From: Bryum argenteum
Taxonomy: Eukaryota; Streptophyta; Bryopsida; Bryales; Bryaceae
Assembly (NCBI GenBank): GCA_037043015.1
Contig: CM073324.1
Coordinates: 23,204,097-23,268,096, forward strand
Direction of reading: 5' to 3'
DNA length: 64,000 nt
Shown here: positions 11,623 through 23,890 of the stretch, piece after piece
How the letters are laid out: each line of letters starts with the position of its first letter
Numbering within the stretch: position 1 is the stretch's first letter
The notes under the pieces: generated by a model
What the model saw: the letters and a program-made list of their open reading frames with translations, nothing else
What the model was told of the DNA's origin: nothing
Database searches by the model: none
Program-made: the position numbers and the translations under genes

Positions 11623-14600
11623 TCAAGCATCTCCCCCCGCAGTGCCGGCACAGGCCTCCAGTATCAGCGAGCTGTGAGGCTGTAGCTCATATATACACTT
11701 CGGACTGCATCACCATTGCAACTCTTAGCACACTTGCAGACTAACAATCAACCGTTTCTTACATGAAACATATATCACAGGAAAAAACCAGTGGTATGTG
11801 TTGAAAAACCTGGCAGTAGTAGTTGTTGTAGTATCCGCCTGTGTATCAATCTTCATCGTAAACGGTTTGCCTTCGATGGAGAAATTGTCGGGGAAAGGAA
11901 GGCTTGAATCTGCAATCCGAACCCTGCATTCATCCATAAAACATGACCCTGCTCATGATAGCCAGAAATTGATCTTTTATTTTACCGATGTGATAAAAGT
12001 TCAGTTTAATTATACCACTTACACTTTGAAGATGAATGTAAATGGAGGAAGGACAAGGAGAACATACCAGATCATGCCTGATGGCGCCTCTGGAAGCGTC
12101 ACCGGAATAGCTACCGGGTGAGGATTGTAGGCAATATATAGATCGCCAAAGGTTTTGCTTGTGCTTTCTTGGACCACATTCGAGTGAAGACTGACCGCCA
12201 GAATATTGCTGCACCGAGTATTACTCCAACCGTGAGGATATGATAATAAAGTCCTGAATGCAATTTAAGTTATTATACACTGACAATATTGGGCATAGAA
12301 GTATTATCATACATCTCAGAGCTCTCCCAAAGTGGTTGCTCCGGTTTTATGCCATGCCATGTGAGCATTTTCAGCTCCAAAAAACCCCTCGTCTGGCCAT
12401 ACCCACAAAACAATAGTAAATGTAATGAAGGTCTACAAGAGCATTGATGTTCAATAAGAAAACTCAATATTGTCCACAGGTTTTAAGAGTAATATGTGAA
12501 CTTGGCTGACCTGTAGCAGATCCTTTCGACGTGTGCGTAACTTCACAAGAGAGCCAATTAGATGTGTAGTTTGCTTTCCATATTCTGACTCCAATGCCTC
12601 CCATTGAAAACATGAGCTGAGCCAACACAAGCACGTTAAAGAGTACTAAACATAGGTGGAAGTTTCTTAATTACTCACTACGATGATTAAGCAAGTGACT
12701 ACCTTGACTTTCATGAATAATGCTGCTAGAAGTACGTACCTGTTATCAACTTCAAGAATGCCTTCTTTGGAGTTACCGTATTCATCACCCATGTTGAGCA
12801 CAGGAACTCCTTGCGATAGAAATAGCGTTGTAAGAAAGTTGCGAACCTGTTAGACACCAGATACGTTCGAAGATTAATACATGTGCTTGAATGTAGGGCA
12901 TAATAGTACCTTAACCAGCCGTGCTCAAAAACATCTGATTCTCTGGCTCCAACCATCCATGTAACCAGTTTTTTTGGCACCTTACTTTTTTTTTTTTAAT
13001 TCCCTTGAGTATGACATTGACGATTGTAACCAATATTACGATGTACCAGAAGGATCTGGGTGATCACCTGCTTGACTCGAGTTTCAATCACCAAGGGGTC
13101 ACTTACAGGCCCTTCGTGTCCACAATTCCAGCTGCACCCAAAGCTCCGCGGTCAGTTCCAAAGGCCTTTATGCTATATACAACTTGATCTGAACCACTAA
13201 AAATAAGCTTCAGAAGTTGAAGAAAGACATGCCTGTACTCGCTGACTTCGCCTTCCACATCACTGTTACAAGGCAACAAAAGAACCAAGATTAAAAAAGT
13301 GGAGAGTGTCTGCTATCGATGAGTTAAGTCAGACGACAACAAACCCAATTACACCGGGCCATTTCGTACCTGTAGCTCACCAAGTCAGTGAGTGTGAAAC
13401 CATACGGGGCTGTGACATGGTTAAAAGAATATTGCGTTCCTCGCCCATCTGCGAACAAATCACCACTAGTAGCGGAATACATTGCGTTAGCCCCTCCATC
13501 CAAGCTTCAAAAGTCACAAGCTATGGATTGAACAGCAGTTCCGCAATATGTAAGGAAGCCATAGGAAATCGACTGTACCACACAGCCTAATGATGAAGCA
13601 ACTACACACAAGTGCACGATGTTGACGAAGGTGCCCCTTGGGAAGTCAAGTATAGAGAAGACAATGACTAGGGAGCTGTGACTAGGGTTATAACCTGCCA
13701 CACAGCCGCGTCGCAAATTCACTCAACTGATCCGGCTCACCCCGCAGGAAACGGCGCACATCGATCTTGAATTGCAAATTCCATTCACACCACCTTCTCC
13801 AATGGGGAAATGTCACATCCTGTGGAGTTACCACGATGAAACTATGAAGATGTTGGCAATAATTGAGACTCTCAGACTGCATTTGTAAGCCATAAAGCTC
13901 GTTCGCAACTATGATACCACAAGGCTCGGATAAGGAGTCACACGGGAGACTTATGATATATACCTTCGACACTCCGTTGATAGGAGAGGTCAGGTCTGCA
14001 ATGAGCTTCACCCTCGCAAGCACAGGATCAAACGATATAGACTCCACCAACACTGGCCTGCTCAGGTCTTGCCCATGGGGTCCTGTAATGAGGCAGGCGG
14101 CATTGTTGAAGCAGAAACCATCCACATGAAACTCATCCACTATGTACTGAAGACTGTCCATGATCTGCACCATACACCCAATCATTCCCTCTGTAACTCA
14201 AGCAGTATAACATATGCATGTATTCCTTCCACTTTCCACCAGTTGCCAGAGAAAAAACCGTCACTTCAGGTCTTGACCACTGGAGAACACATACCAGTTT
14301 CTGCACTGTAGGGTGGTTGCAGTTGAAAGAGTTGTCCGTTCCAAATTCAGATTTTGCGACTCTGTAAAAGTTCACAAACGCGTTAGACGCATTAACATTG
14401 AGCAGAATAGAAATGAATAGCGAGGTTCAACTACACGTACACGCCAAACTTGTCACAGATGTAGTAGGTCGCATTGTCGATGCCCCGGAAGGACATTGCC
14501 TTGGGCCCATCATCCCCATTCTCTGCCGTGTGGCTGTACACAACGTCAAGTATCACCTGGACACAGCCATCCCAATATGCATATCAAAAACTGTTATTAC

Positions 14601-17600
14601 TGTGGCATCATGCAACAAGAATATGAATCAATTCCACAACACAATGATCTTCGAAAGAACATCTGCTCATCACCGGGATGATATAGTAAACCTCGAGAAA
14701 GTGTTAGCAGACTGAAAATGCTACTACCTCAATTCCATTCCGGTGAAGTTCTTTCACCATCTTCTTCAATTCCAAGCTTGCTGACAAGCTGTTGCCAGAG
14801 GAGCTGTAACCACCCATCACCGAGAAGAAGCTGCACATCTCCACATGAAACAGCAAAGGTAAGGAACTACAAGTATTGTGATGCTCTTATGAAACACGAA
14901 GAGTCTGATTGATAAATTAATTGACCAGCTTAATTACTGTAAGGTTTCCTCGCTGAACGGACACTGAAGCTCATCAGCTCACATTGAGGCGAACATCGAT
15001 CAGAACTACAAAACGATGACAGGGAAAAACACACCTTATAGGATAGTAGCAACCCTTGCCTTCATCCCATGCAAAAATTGGTTGCAGTATAACAGCATTC
15101 ACACCTACAAATGACGACACACAAAAATCAGTATGTAACCAGTATCAGTTACATCAAAATAGCGTAGTGTCAAAATTTGAATAGACGCCCACCGAGCTTT
15201 AGTAGATGTGGGACCTTCTCTGAAACTCCAAGAAAAGTTCCACGAGAGTCGTCGCTAACATCGTCGGCTTCGCCTGTGAATTCATACACATGCAATCGAT
15301 ATGCCACCATAGCCTCCAGAGATATTCTGCGAACAAAAGCCCAGTGTGACAAGTAACATTACAACATTGTTACATGAATCGAAATGAAGGGTGCAGAGGT
15401 CTCACCGAGGAGCTGTGTCATCCTCCCAATCAAACGGTACACCTTTCTGAAGCCAACCAAGCATCGGAGCTGGAGATGGCAGGTCTTCTGCGACAGGTCA
15501 GGCATCACAGTCAGCGACAAATCGACCTGAAGTGGTGAACAATTCTGAGATAAATAGGTGCGACAATCTGACCTTGTCCTCGAACGTGAGGAGCTATGTA
15601 TTTCGCATATGGGTCGAGCAGAACATTTCGAGCATGAAATCGATCACCACTCTCCCATCCGACTTGCCCCTATATACCAACGAAGCCGCATGCAGATGAG
15701 CAATCACTCCCGATATACAAACGCCATTAATTGCACACCAACCACACAACAATGTCTTCAAGAATATTTCTAACAGGTGGTTGCCTTTCGGGTGGTAACC
15801 GTACACAAGATCATCAAGCATCTCTCTAGTGTGACAATCTGTAACTCGGTAGACAAGGGAGGATAATTATGAGAGAAAGCACTTGTGGAAGTTCATTACT
15901 CTCAAAAAAGCAGAAGATACATATGATCTTCCAACACCTGAGGACTAGATTACCGGGGCTTTTATCAGAATCGTGGGTTTAATGCAGCCATTTGAAACTT
16001 GGGGTCGCATGAATCGAAACAAGGAGACATTCACTACATTTATGAGAAGAGTTAAAAACAAACGTACCTTACATCGATAGCCATACCGTGTGTACTTTCC
16101 CAAGCTTTCCAGCTCTATATGCCACACGTAACCAGTCCGGTGAACGGACCTATCCAAGTCTATTTCAAGCTGTGGAGAATGAAGAGCAGAACATAGTGAG
16201 TGAAACCAATGCTTTAAATTCGAATTCAATAATCTGCACCTTAAGGAACTGGCTGCTACAAGCTCTGTTTAAAGTGTTGATGCTTTAAGAAAAGTCAATG
16301 ACTTACAGAGGGTTCCGTAGCCTCGGCTTCATAGAGACAGAGCACCGCATTCTCCGCACGATGCGAGTAAAGCGCAAAGTTGACAGAGCCATCTCGACCC
16401 CAAGTTACGCCCAGTGGATCAGGCCGACCCCTTCTCATCCCCACGGGAATGCAAAAATTGGCCCCCTCATTCCCCCTGCTCACCAACACGAAATCAGAGC
16501 GAGCTCAACAATGAATGTTAATTCTGAGGCTCAGAGACTCATTGATACTAGCCCTTGGATACCGACAAAATTCAAGTACACACTGTTGATCGCCTAGCAT
16601 ACTCTAAAGCAGCGCGTCTGTCAATTCCACATGAAGCTGCAGTAAGAAACTGTAGAAACAAAAATTCAAAAGACTTAGAAATGTCATTTGCAGTCTCCCA
16701 AGTACACGGTTATCAAGAATTGCATCGGAAGTCACCATTATTCTTGATTGCTACCAATGTTGGTGTTGTTATAAGGTCATCAAACTAAGAGATGATGATA
16801 CGCTATAAGAGGGCCTGGATGATCACCTGATCCAAACATCTTCCTGCTCTGCAGAGCTTGCTGGCTTCAGAAGCACGAAATTCACGAAGAAGGGAGCCAT
16901 ATTCGCATCCAAGGTCAAACTCAGTGACTGCAGGCCACGAGGACCAACCACAAACGGGGTCTGCATTGCTTCAACTCTGCCAACGACAGACAGGTAACAA
17001 CGCTTAACTACTCCGCTCACAGCTCACATAATGCTCCCATAATCTTGACGATATAAACGAGGTTCAGAGATTTACACCCCATCCATGATGACAGTGCCCC
17101 CCGGAGCTTCATCTGGTTCAAGTAATACCCACTCCGTCGAATCGGATCTAAACAGCCCCTGCCAGCATTGATCAAACAATCGCCGGCATCAAGTTTGTCA
17201 CTATTCTCGTCCCAACTACTGGAGCCTGCAATGTGGGGTAATCGAGCTTACCCAGTGCAGTTTCAGAGGCTCATTGATCTGAGGGAGAGCATGGCCAGTG
17301 TCGACTAGAATCTCAATGACGAAGGACTCACTGTCCGCTTTGCTGACAGCGACCTGAACCTGCAAGAATAGGAGAGGGGATCAAAAATTGAAATGGCAAT
17401 GACGAGAAAGGGAGGGGTGGGAATTGAGCGGGAACCTTGCAGGATGGCTGAGCGTGGAAGTTGAATTTTTGCAAGTGGGGAGGGCGGGACGAAACAAGCG
17501 GGGGCGAGGAGGACGCCAAGAGGGCAGGAGCCGAGGAATTGGCTTGCATGAAGGACGCCCAAAGGCGAGAGTCGGAGGGAATGGGCACAGAGGAGGAGGA

Positions 17601-17714
17601 GGAGGGGGAGGGGGAGGCATCGCAGCGGACGCGGGCAGCGGCAGAGCGAGGGCGTCCGAAGGTGGGGCACAACGGAGTGGCGAGCCCGGGTGGGCGGAGC
17701 TGCACGGGAACCAT
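11623..17714 (-). CDS. ISA2: Isoamylase-type debranching enzyme, ISA2 (non-catalytic regulatory subunit)
   Basis: Plastid starch-debranching partner protein. In known plants ISA2 binds ISA1 to trim glucans during starch assembly. The first ATG (17714) opens a Ser/Pro/Ala-rich, acid-poor leader typical of a transit peptide. Next come an N-terminal beta domain ([22 protein letters not shown]), the CBM48 region ([37 protein letters not shown]) and the GH13 barrel ([88 protein letters not shown]). The last exon ends [13 protein letters not shown] (stop 11623). Catalytic acids are replaced as in ISA2: RFD becomes CFN, the Glu of IAEAWD becomes Asp (KLIAD), and AHDGF becomes APYGF. About 18-20 exons; a few junctions (around 13.1-13.3 and 15.8-16.1 kb) were not fully resolved. 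ISA2 identity is strong because the sequence follows the Arabidopsis protein throughout, e.g. [11 protein letters not shown] and FLRG. Confidence 0.93.
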
Positions 17715-18029
17715 GGCTGCTGCTCTCACAAGGAGTAGCACTGAGGAAAGGCTGGTTCCAGTATGTTAAGGGGCTGCAATGCGGGCGTCGCTCACGCGCT
17801 GCTCGCTGCGCTCGTCACGGCCGCCCGCGATGCCGTTTTCTGGCACTCGCTGGGGCCCCGTCCAGCTCCAACACTTCCCTCTGCCTTTCATAATGGTTTT
17901 ATAATGAAGTTCAGTTCTTAACCTCTAATGCCAAAAATAGCCATAACATGGTCGGTTTGACTTTGGTCAGGCTCTTAACTACTAAATAGATCCTATGGAG
18001 ATAAAGCTTTTTGCAAATTGTAAAATTCT
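17715..18029. promoter_or_regulatory. Upstream region of ISA2
   Basis: 5' flank of the minus-strand ISA2 start. It is GC-rich to about 17860, probably 5' UTR, then becomes AT-rich. No core promoter motif could be assigned. Confidence 0.3.
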
Positions 18030-18398
18030 TTAACCCTTAAATGGCCTTCCACTCCCCAATGGGCAGCCCGAAATTGGATCTCAGCATCTTTTGGACTTGG
18101 GCATCATGAATAGTGCACTTTTTGAACTTGGGCATCATGAATGAACCAATCAATGATGAGCTTGCAACCTCCTACAAGGTTTTGTGCAACCCCAACCTAC
18201 CTACCACAATCCTTTCAAATCACATATCTCTCATACAAATTGTGATTTGGATTGTGAAATTTTACTATGTGGATGCATCATAAGAAGGTGACCACAATGA
18301 TATAAAAATATAAGCAAAAAGTGAAGAATCAAATGAGCTACAGAGAAGATTCTGCAGGAAAACAGCCCGAGGGGCTGACAGGGCCGTTTAAGGGTTAA
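18030..18398. mobile_element. Short TTAA-bounded inverted-repeat element, 369 bp
   Basis: The left end TTAACCCTTAAATGGCC (18030) and right end GGCCGTTTAAGGGTTAA (18398) are inverted repeats with one mismatch over 17 bases. TTAA at both tips would be the duplicated target. The interior is non-coding and contains a short direct repeat, GACTTGGGCATCATGAAT and GAACTTGGGCATCATGAAT. Confidence 0.7.
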
Positions 18399-19943
18399 TT
18401 CCTTTCCAACAAGATTATTCATGCTTCAAAACTCCTCATACTTTAGGAGATATTCATGGTCAAACTTTGAAGTCGCTACCGTACCACCATAGCAGGTTCG
18501 TTCATGAATAATTCTATTTTAAAAAAACGTAAATGAAGGAATGAAAAGCCAAGAGGAAGGAAAAGTTGGGAAATTGTATCCAAAAACCGCTTTGTTGTGA
18601 CAAAAGGGTATTCAAAAGTTGGGAAATTATATTCAAAAAACAAAAGAATGAATTTCAAAAAAAATCTATTTCTGACAAAGAAACCTTATATTTTTCAAAA
18701 AAATAAAAATATCCGTTGGTTGAGGACCAAACCTGCTATGGTGGTACAAGATTAGAGCATGCTTGAATTTGCCCACAACTGTGATATATGCTTATTGATT
18801 CACAAAATCTACCCAAAATCAAACTTCAAAATTCACCAAAAATGAAGATTTTACTTTCGGTTACATTCTTGTTTTTTTGGCGTGTAAATTAAGTTCTGAG
18901 GCATGATCTCACTGCTCGGATTTTTAATTCCATAATTCTTTCAGACAAACAAACTTGTGTTATCAAAGATCGGCCTTTGTAGTTGAATTCTAGCATACAA
19001 CCATGTGAAATATTAGGGTAGCAATTTTATGGGTTTAATAGGTCCTATAAGGGTAAAAATAATCCTAACTCACTTAGGAGCAAGGATTTGAAGAACCTCA
19101 CTTCACATTTATCTTTAAAATTGGATTTTTTGGCTCACAATTAAATCACTTCAAACCCATCATGCAACTAGTCAAGATAACTTCTTTTTCACACTCAACA
19201 TTACGATCTCACTGAGGATAAGGAATTCAAACCTCATATTCGGGGTACATCAACACATACAAGTTAGTTACTAGATCCTATGGTACAACCTCATACTCCA
19301 AAGTACGTCAAAAATTTTAAAAATTTACCTTCCATGAGAAAAGGCAACTTTTAGGGCTATTGGCAATTTTGAGACCTTAGGTGTTAAGAAAAATGATCAC
19401 TACGATGGACTCACCTAAACCTTGATGTGAATGAGACTTTTGAAATATAAAAAATGCCATAGTTGTGAATTTTAACATTGTTTCAAATATAAATTTTGAA
19501 TCTAAAGTGATAAATATAATAATTTATTTTGACGTTGTTAAAAGCACAATTAAAACTGACACTTTGTGTCATTCCGGTCAAGTCATTGCGGCCGTCACTT
19601 TTTTGCCATTTTCTACTACAGTGCCTCCACTTTTACCAAATGTTCCATCGTCGTCTTCGTTTCTGCTCCATGATGTCCTCAGTCGCCACAATTGAATGAT
19701 TTCGACAACTCGTTGGCGGTTCAAGTGATGTTTGGATTTCATGGCGATGCATTCGGTTCAGCTAATGAAGGAGAAGGACGGTGCATGTTGACGCGATTGA
19801 ATTAGGGTTATGATCTGGTCAGCCAGCCATTTTTTATTTTGATCTTGCCGAAGTGTGGCCATGGCGACTCGCGATTGCGGCAATCCTCTCTAGGCAGCTC
19901 TCCAAGAGGCATATGAGGTTGCTGTTAGATTCAACCTGAGGAT
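18399..19943. other. Intergenic; 5' flank of the G-gamma gene
   Basis: AT-rich without supported ORFs to about 19550, then of mixed composition up to the ATG at 19944. The last 400 bases probably contain the promoter and 5' UTR of the downstream gene. A copy of GTACCACCATAGCAGGTT near 18480 recurs in inverted form near 18730, so a roughly 270-bp palindromic insertion is possible. Confidence 0.35.
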
Positions 19944-20846
19944 ATGTATTCCGCAGGGTCACAACAGTCGATCATGCCAAGCTCCAATCCAGGTGCCTCT
20001 TCTTCGCTCGTGCCGCAGCAGCAGTCGGCGCCCTCTTCCGCTCCATCGTCTGCTGTCATTCGAGGTCGGAACCGCGAGTTGCAGCAGCTGAACTTCGAAT
20101 TGCAGCTGCTTCAGGTGAGAGCCCATGCTTCTCCATGAAACTAGGGTTCAAGAAGCTACCCCTCCCTCTGTTGGAGCACGCTCTTCTTGTGATATAACTG
20201 ATTCGGATGAGGAAATGCTTGGCTGATCCCATTCTAGGAGCTATTAAGTGAGCCTTTGTGTAGTGATCTGCTCCCGAGGATCTAAGTAGTGCAAAAAATG
20301 AATGAAATCTCGCGGTTTCGAGATCAGCTACCAAATGGATGCTTAAGTTACAAGAGTAGGGGTTGATAATCACATCGTTATTTGCAGCAATTTTGATTCC
20401 TGTACTCTCTGTTTACAGGAGGAGCTGAAGTTCTTGGACACCATTCCACCGGCCTCCAAGGCCTGCCGAGAGTAGGCTCATCAATTCTCTATTGGAATAT
20501 CAGTTGCATTAGGTCGTTCGTTCGAGAATGGAGTAGAGTGCTCAGGGACTAGTAAGTCTTCTTGTTGAGCACAGGTATTGACAACATCTTTTTTTGATTG
20601 CTGCAGTCTGGTGACCGCTGTTGAGAATCGCTCGGATCCTTTCTTCCCGGGGTAAGCACTCGTCGTCTCTCTTTTCCACATCCAGATTATCAATAGACTT
20701 TTCGGACATTGCATCAGTGCTTTATCTTTGAGTTCAAATTCTGAGGGAAAATTGGGCGATGGCATTGCAGCTCAGATGGAGTGGCGCCCCAAGCTTGGCC
20801 TCATGACCGACCTGTCAAAGCCTCCCGTTGGTGTTGGAAGTTTTAA
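19944..20846 (+). CDS. Heterotrimeric G-protein gamma subunit, plant short type
   Basis: Membrane-anchored partner of G-beta in G-protein signalling. Four exons join in frame: 19944-20114, 20419-20471, 20607-20651 and 20771-20846, giving 114 residues (AGG1 and AGG2 of Arabidopsis are about 100). Residues 1-40 are a Ser/Gln/Pro-rich leader. The core is RGRNRELQQLNFELQLLQEE, the gamma coiled coil that binds G-beta, then LKFLDTIPPASKACRDL and VENRSDPFFP, matching the plant LDT-P-S-AC...LLxxVExxPDPLLP pattern. The C-terminus RWCWKF contains a CaaX-like tail (CWKF) for isoprenylation. The coding region is split in the same style as plant AGG genes. The last exon needs the acceptor GCATTGCAG at 20770; other acceptors there give an early stop. 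Confidence 0.9.
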
Positions 20847-23319
20847 TAACATGAAGCTGTACCATTTTCAACTGGAAGACGTCAACGTTTGTGTGTAGGT
20901 GAGAAAGGCACACGGACGATTTACGGCTCACCAGGTCCTGGAGGCAAAGACTTATTCTGCGACTCAAACCACTTCCCTTGAGCAGATTTTCCAGTGCGTT
21001 CTGAATTGAGCAGCGGCAACCGCGTATGTAAGTATAGTTGATTTGTGTTGTCCGGAGCACATGAATTCTACATAAATTTTGAGGGCATTTTTAGGAAAGG
21101 GAATAGTGTTCCCCTAGCCCTTCGTTTGAGCATCAGCTCCTTAGGTCAGGAATAAAATGTATAGCAATTCTGATAGCACCACATCAAACAGCTTCTGATA
21201 TTGTCGAAGAGAGGATTTTTTTCCGGTTCCATAAGCGTGTGAAGCTATCAGCAAGTATTGGAACGTAATTGCAGTCTTTGACTATTCTGTTGCCTGTTGC
21301 GAATACGCTTGGATACCAAAGAAGGAATCGTAGCTTGTAGATGGTTAATCAAGGCTCAAATAGGGTGGCTTCTTTTGAAGTGAATCAGCGTCGGGTTTTT
21401 GTGAAGCTGTTAGGCCAAGCAGCACCTTGTTTCTTTTCTCCCCAATACTCCTACAAGATACGCGACGGAGTCGCATTGTACAGAAAATTTGCTATCGCCT
21501 TGCTGGCACCCAAAACAGAATGTCGAAGCTCCGTGTCAGTTCGCATCGAAAACACAAACAAAACACCAGACGGCGTCAAAACAAGGCTCCCGTGAAGGCA
21601 CACTGAAATGTCTACACAACCAACAACACAAACATGCATTAAGGAGAGCTGCTTCCAAGTCGCGTGACCAACACTGACTAATTACACCTCTTCATGCACA
21701 ATGATGGAACGTTCGATGCTCAAAGGAATCGAGAATACACCTACGACCAGCACACGTAATGTTACTGAATGAACTACAAATTTCACTCAATACGCATCCA
21801 GCAACAATTTATCACAACGTTCTTATCCTTTCTGAGCTCGTCAGTGCCGTGCGGGGGTTAATGAAACCTCTATACCTTCACTCGCTTCTCTTCGGGACAG
21901 GTGCTGCTCAGGCCATAGCATCCCTTTGAAAATGTACGAATCTGGTATAATCTCTCCGAAGAGCATGGCCCTTCAGAAAGCACTACCCCGTAACCCTAAA
22001 GGGCACAAAGGAAGCTTCCGTGAGTTTTTTCTCGGCTAAGATCAAGCGTAGAGATGGGAGATACGGTCTTTTCCCGAGGATCCAGCAGAGGGAGGATAAT
22101 TCTCTCGACTGAAGGGGCAGCAGATAAGAAGCAGCGACTAGTCAAGTCAAGGCCTGCCTGACCGATCAATGAATAGCATGACTTGGTGATCTTGTTGGAA
22201 AAAGCAGTAGCGGAAGACTATGAAATTGAAATGGCTGAATAATCTGCCATTGTCACGAAGAATGATGCACCGCCACTCACTCGCAAGTCGGCACGCACCG
22301 CCATCTTCGTTTCCGCTTTGCGGGTTTCGAGCTCGCCATCGCCGGCCTCTTTGCTTTGCGCACAGCTTTAGGGCTTCAAACTTGGAATTCAGCTGAATAT
22401 TCATATTGGAAAAGTCTTAAATGTTGCACCTATGCCACTTGGAATCTTCCTATTAGTTGAAAAATGTTTGATGGGTGATGTTTTCAAGTAAAGTTGGCTT
22501 GTGGGTTTTGCCCTTTGAAAACCCTGAATGAGGCCCTTGCCACACCATCGGCAGGCCGCCCCTGCCTGCTGCCGCTGTAGCAGCGATTATCGTCTTTTCT
22601 CCTGAATTTTCTCCACTGCCGGTCGACTTCCAGGCACTAGTGCCTGGTAGTTTTCAAGTGCCTCCCATGTGCCACGTCATTGCCATGTAGATCCCAAAGC
22701 AACAACCAAAGCAAACCCAAAGCTACAAAGTTGCTCCATGTCACTCTTGCCACTCTTCCTACTTCCTCACATGTGGCAACCACTTGCTCATTAGAACCAA
22801 TACGAATCTTCCATCTCATTGCCTTTCCTCCCATGTGGTATGGCCCTGAGTTGAATGGAATGGTTGTTGTATAGGTTTGGATGGATGTTGGATGAAGAGG
22901 TTACAAGATAAGATCAACAATGGTATAAATATGTTGCCTTACTAGGATTCTTTTGAATCACAATGTGTAAGTGAACATTTTGAACATTGTAAAATGTGTG
23001 ATTGATTGCGTGTGGACTTTCATACACAGATGTACCTAGCTTTGAGTGTTTCCAAGTTAATGTTTGAATCATTTAATTTGGTTGTTTTTCAAATATTTAT
23101 GTGCATACTTGGTACTTTGTAAAATTCTTTGTGTGGAAGTTTCAATCACCAACAAGATGTTAAACATTGTGAAAGCAAAGCTTTGAGTCATAGTATAGTT
23201 GGTTTTGCAAATAGTATCTGAAAATGACCACAGTTGAGGCCTTTGCTGAGTTAACATTTCAATCATTAAGACTATATGTCAAATACACGAGCAGCTGCAT
23301 GTAGACTTTTTTACATAGA
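20847..23319. other. Intergenic, no supported gene
   Basis: Contains the 3' UTR of the G-gamma gene and then ORFs of 94 codons or fewer with no recognisable motif on either strand. The plus-strand stretch 21341-21595 and the minus-strand stretch 22147-22404 are the longest, but neither shows coding-like splice context. Confidence 0.4.
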
Positions 23320-23351
23320 CTAGAATATACCCGTGTCTTCTGGACACACAC

Positions 23352-23393
<42 letters not shown>

Positions 23394-23890
23394 CCAATGT
23401 CCTCCTCGTCCCGATGGGTAAGCTCTTTATTTGGTGCTCTTTGGAAACTACCTCCTATCCTCGGTTCCCTTGTTGATAGTCACTTGTTTTAAAAAATCTA
23501 TAGCATGTCCTTCGTTTCCTTCTTTGTCGTTCCCCGTGTTTTTTGAGATTTATAACAGGTGCTTTGTTTCCTTGTTTCGAGTTCCCCTCCTTGGTCTTGG
23601 TATTTCATTCTCCGTTTCCTTGTTAATGGTTTCTTATCTCCGAACCCCTGTTATCGGTTCCTCGTCCCTCAACTCCCCTTCTTGGTTTCCATCATTTGTT
23701 CCTAGTTCCTATCATTCGTTTCTAGTTCTAATTATTTAGTCCACGTTCCCATCCTCCTTCCTCAATTCCTATAATTTGTTCCCTGTTCCTAGTTCTCCTC
23801 CGATGTTCACTTACTCGTTCCCTCATTCTTTGCTCCCATTTTTATGTTTCGTATTCCTTGTTCCTTTGACTCCTTGTTATACTAGTGAGA
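23320..23890 (-). mobile_element. Small Helitron-like element, 571 bp, simple-repeat interior
   Basis: On the minus strand the 5' tip is TCTCACTAGTATAACAAGGA, preceded by A (23891). The 3' tip is a hairpin GTGTC-CAGAA-GACAC, then GGGTATATT and CTAG, followed by T (23319). The 5'-TC start, CTRR-3' end, subterminal hairpin about 12 bases from the end and insertion between A and T are the Helitron hallmarks. The interior is a 37-base poly-A run (23353-23389, poly-T on the element strand) and about 450 bases of degenerate CCTNGTTCC-type repeats. No Rep/helicase is encoded. Confidence 0.65.

Noticed and set aside
11623-17714. Alternative start at a GTG 27 bases upstream of the ISA2 ATG
   Set aside because: Nuclear plant genes rarely start at GTG, and the ATG at 17714 already gives a suitable transit peptide.
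23353-23389. Poly-A run as the tail of a retroposon
   Set aside because: It lies just inside Helitron-like 3' features on the other strand and has no retroposon body or target duplication beside it.
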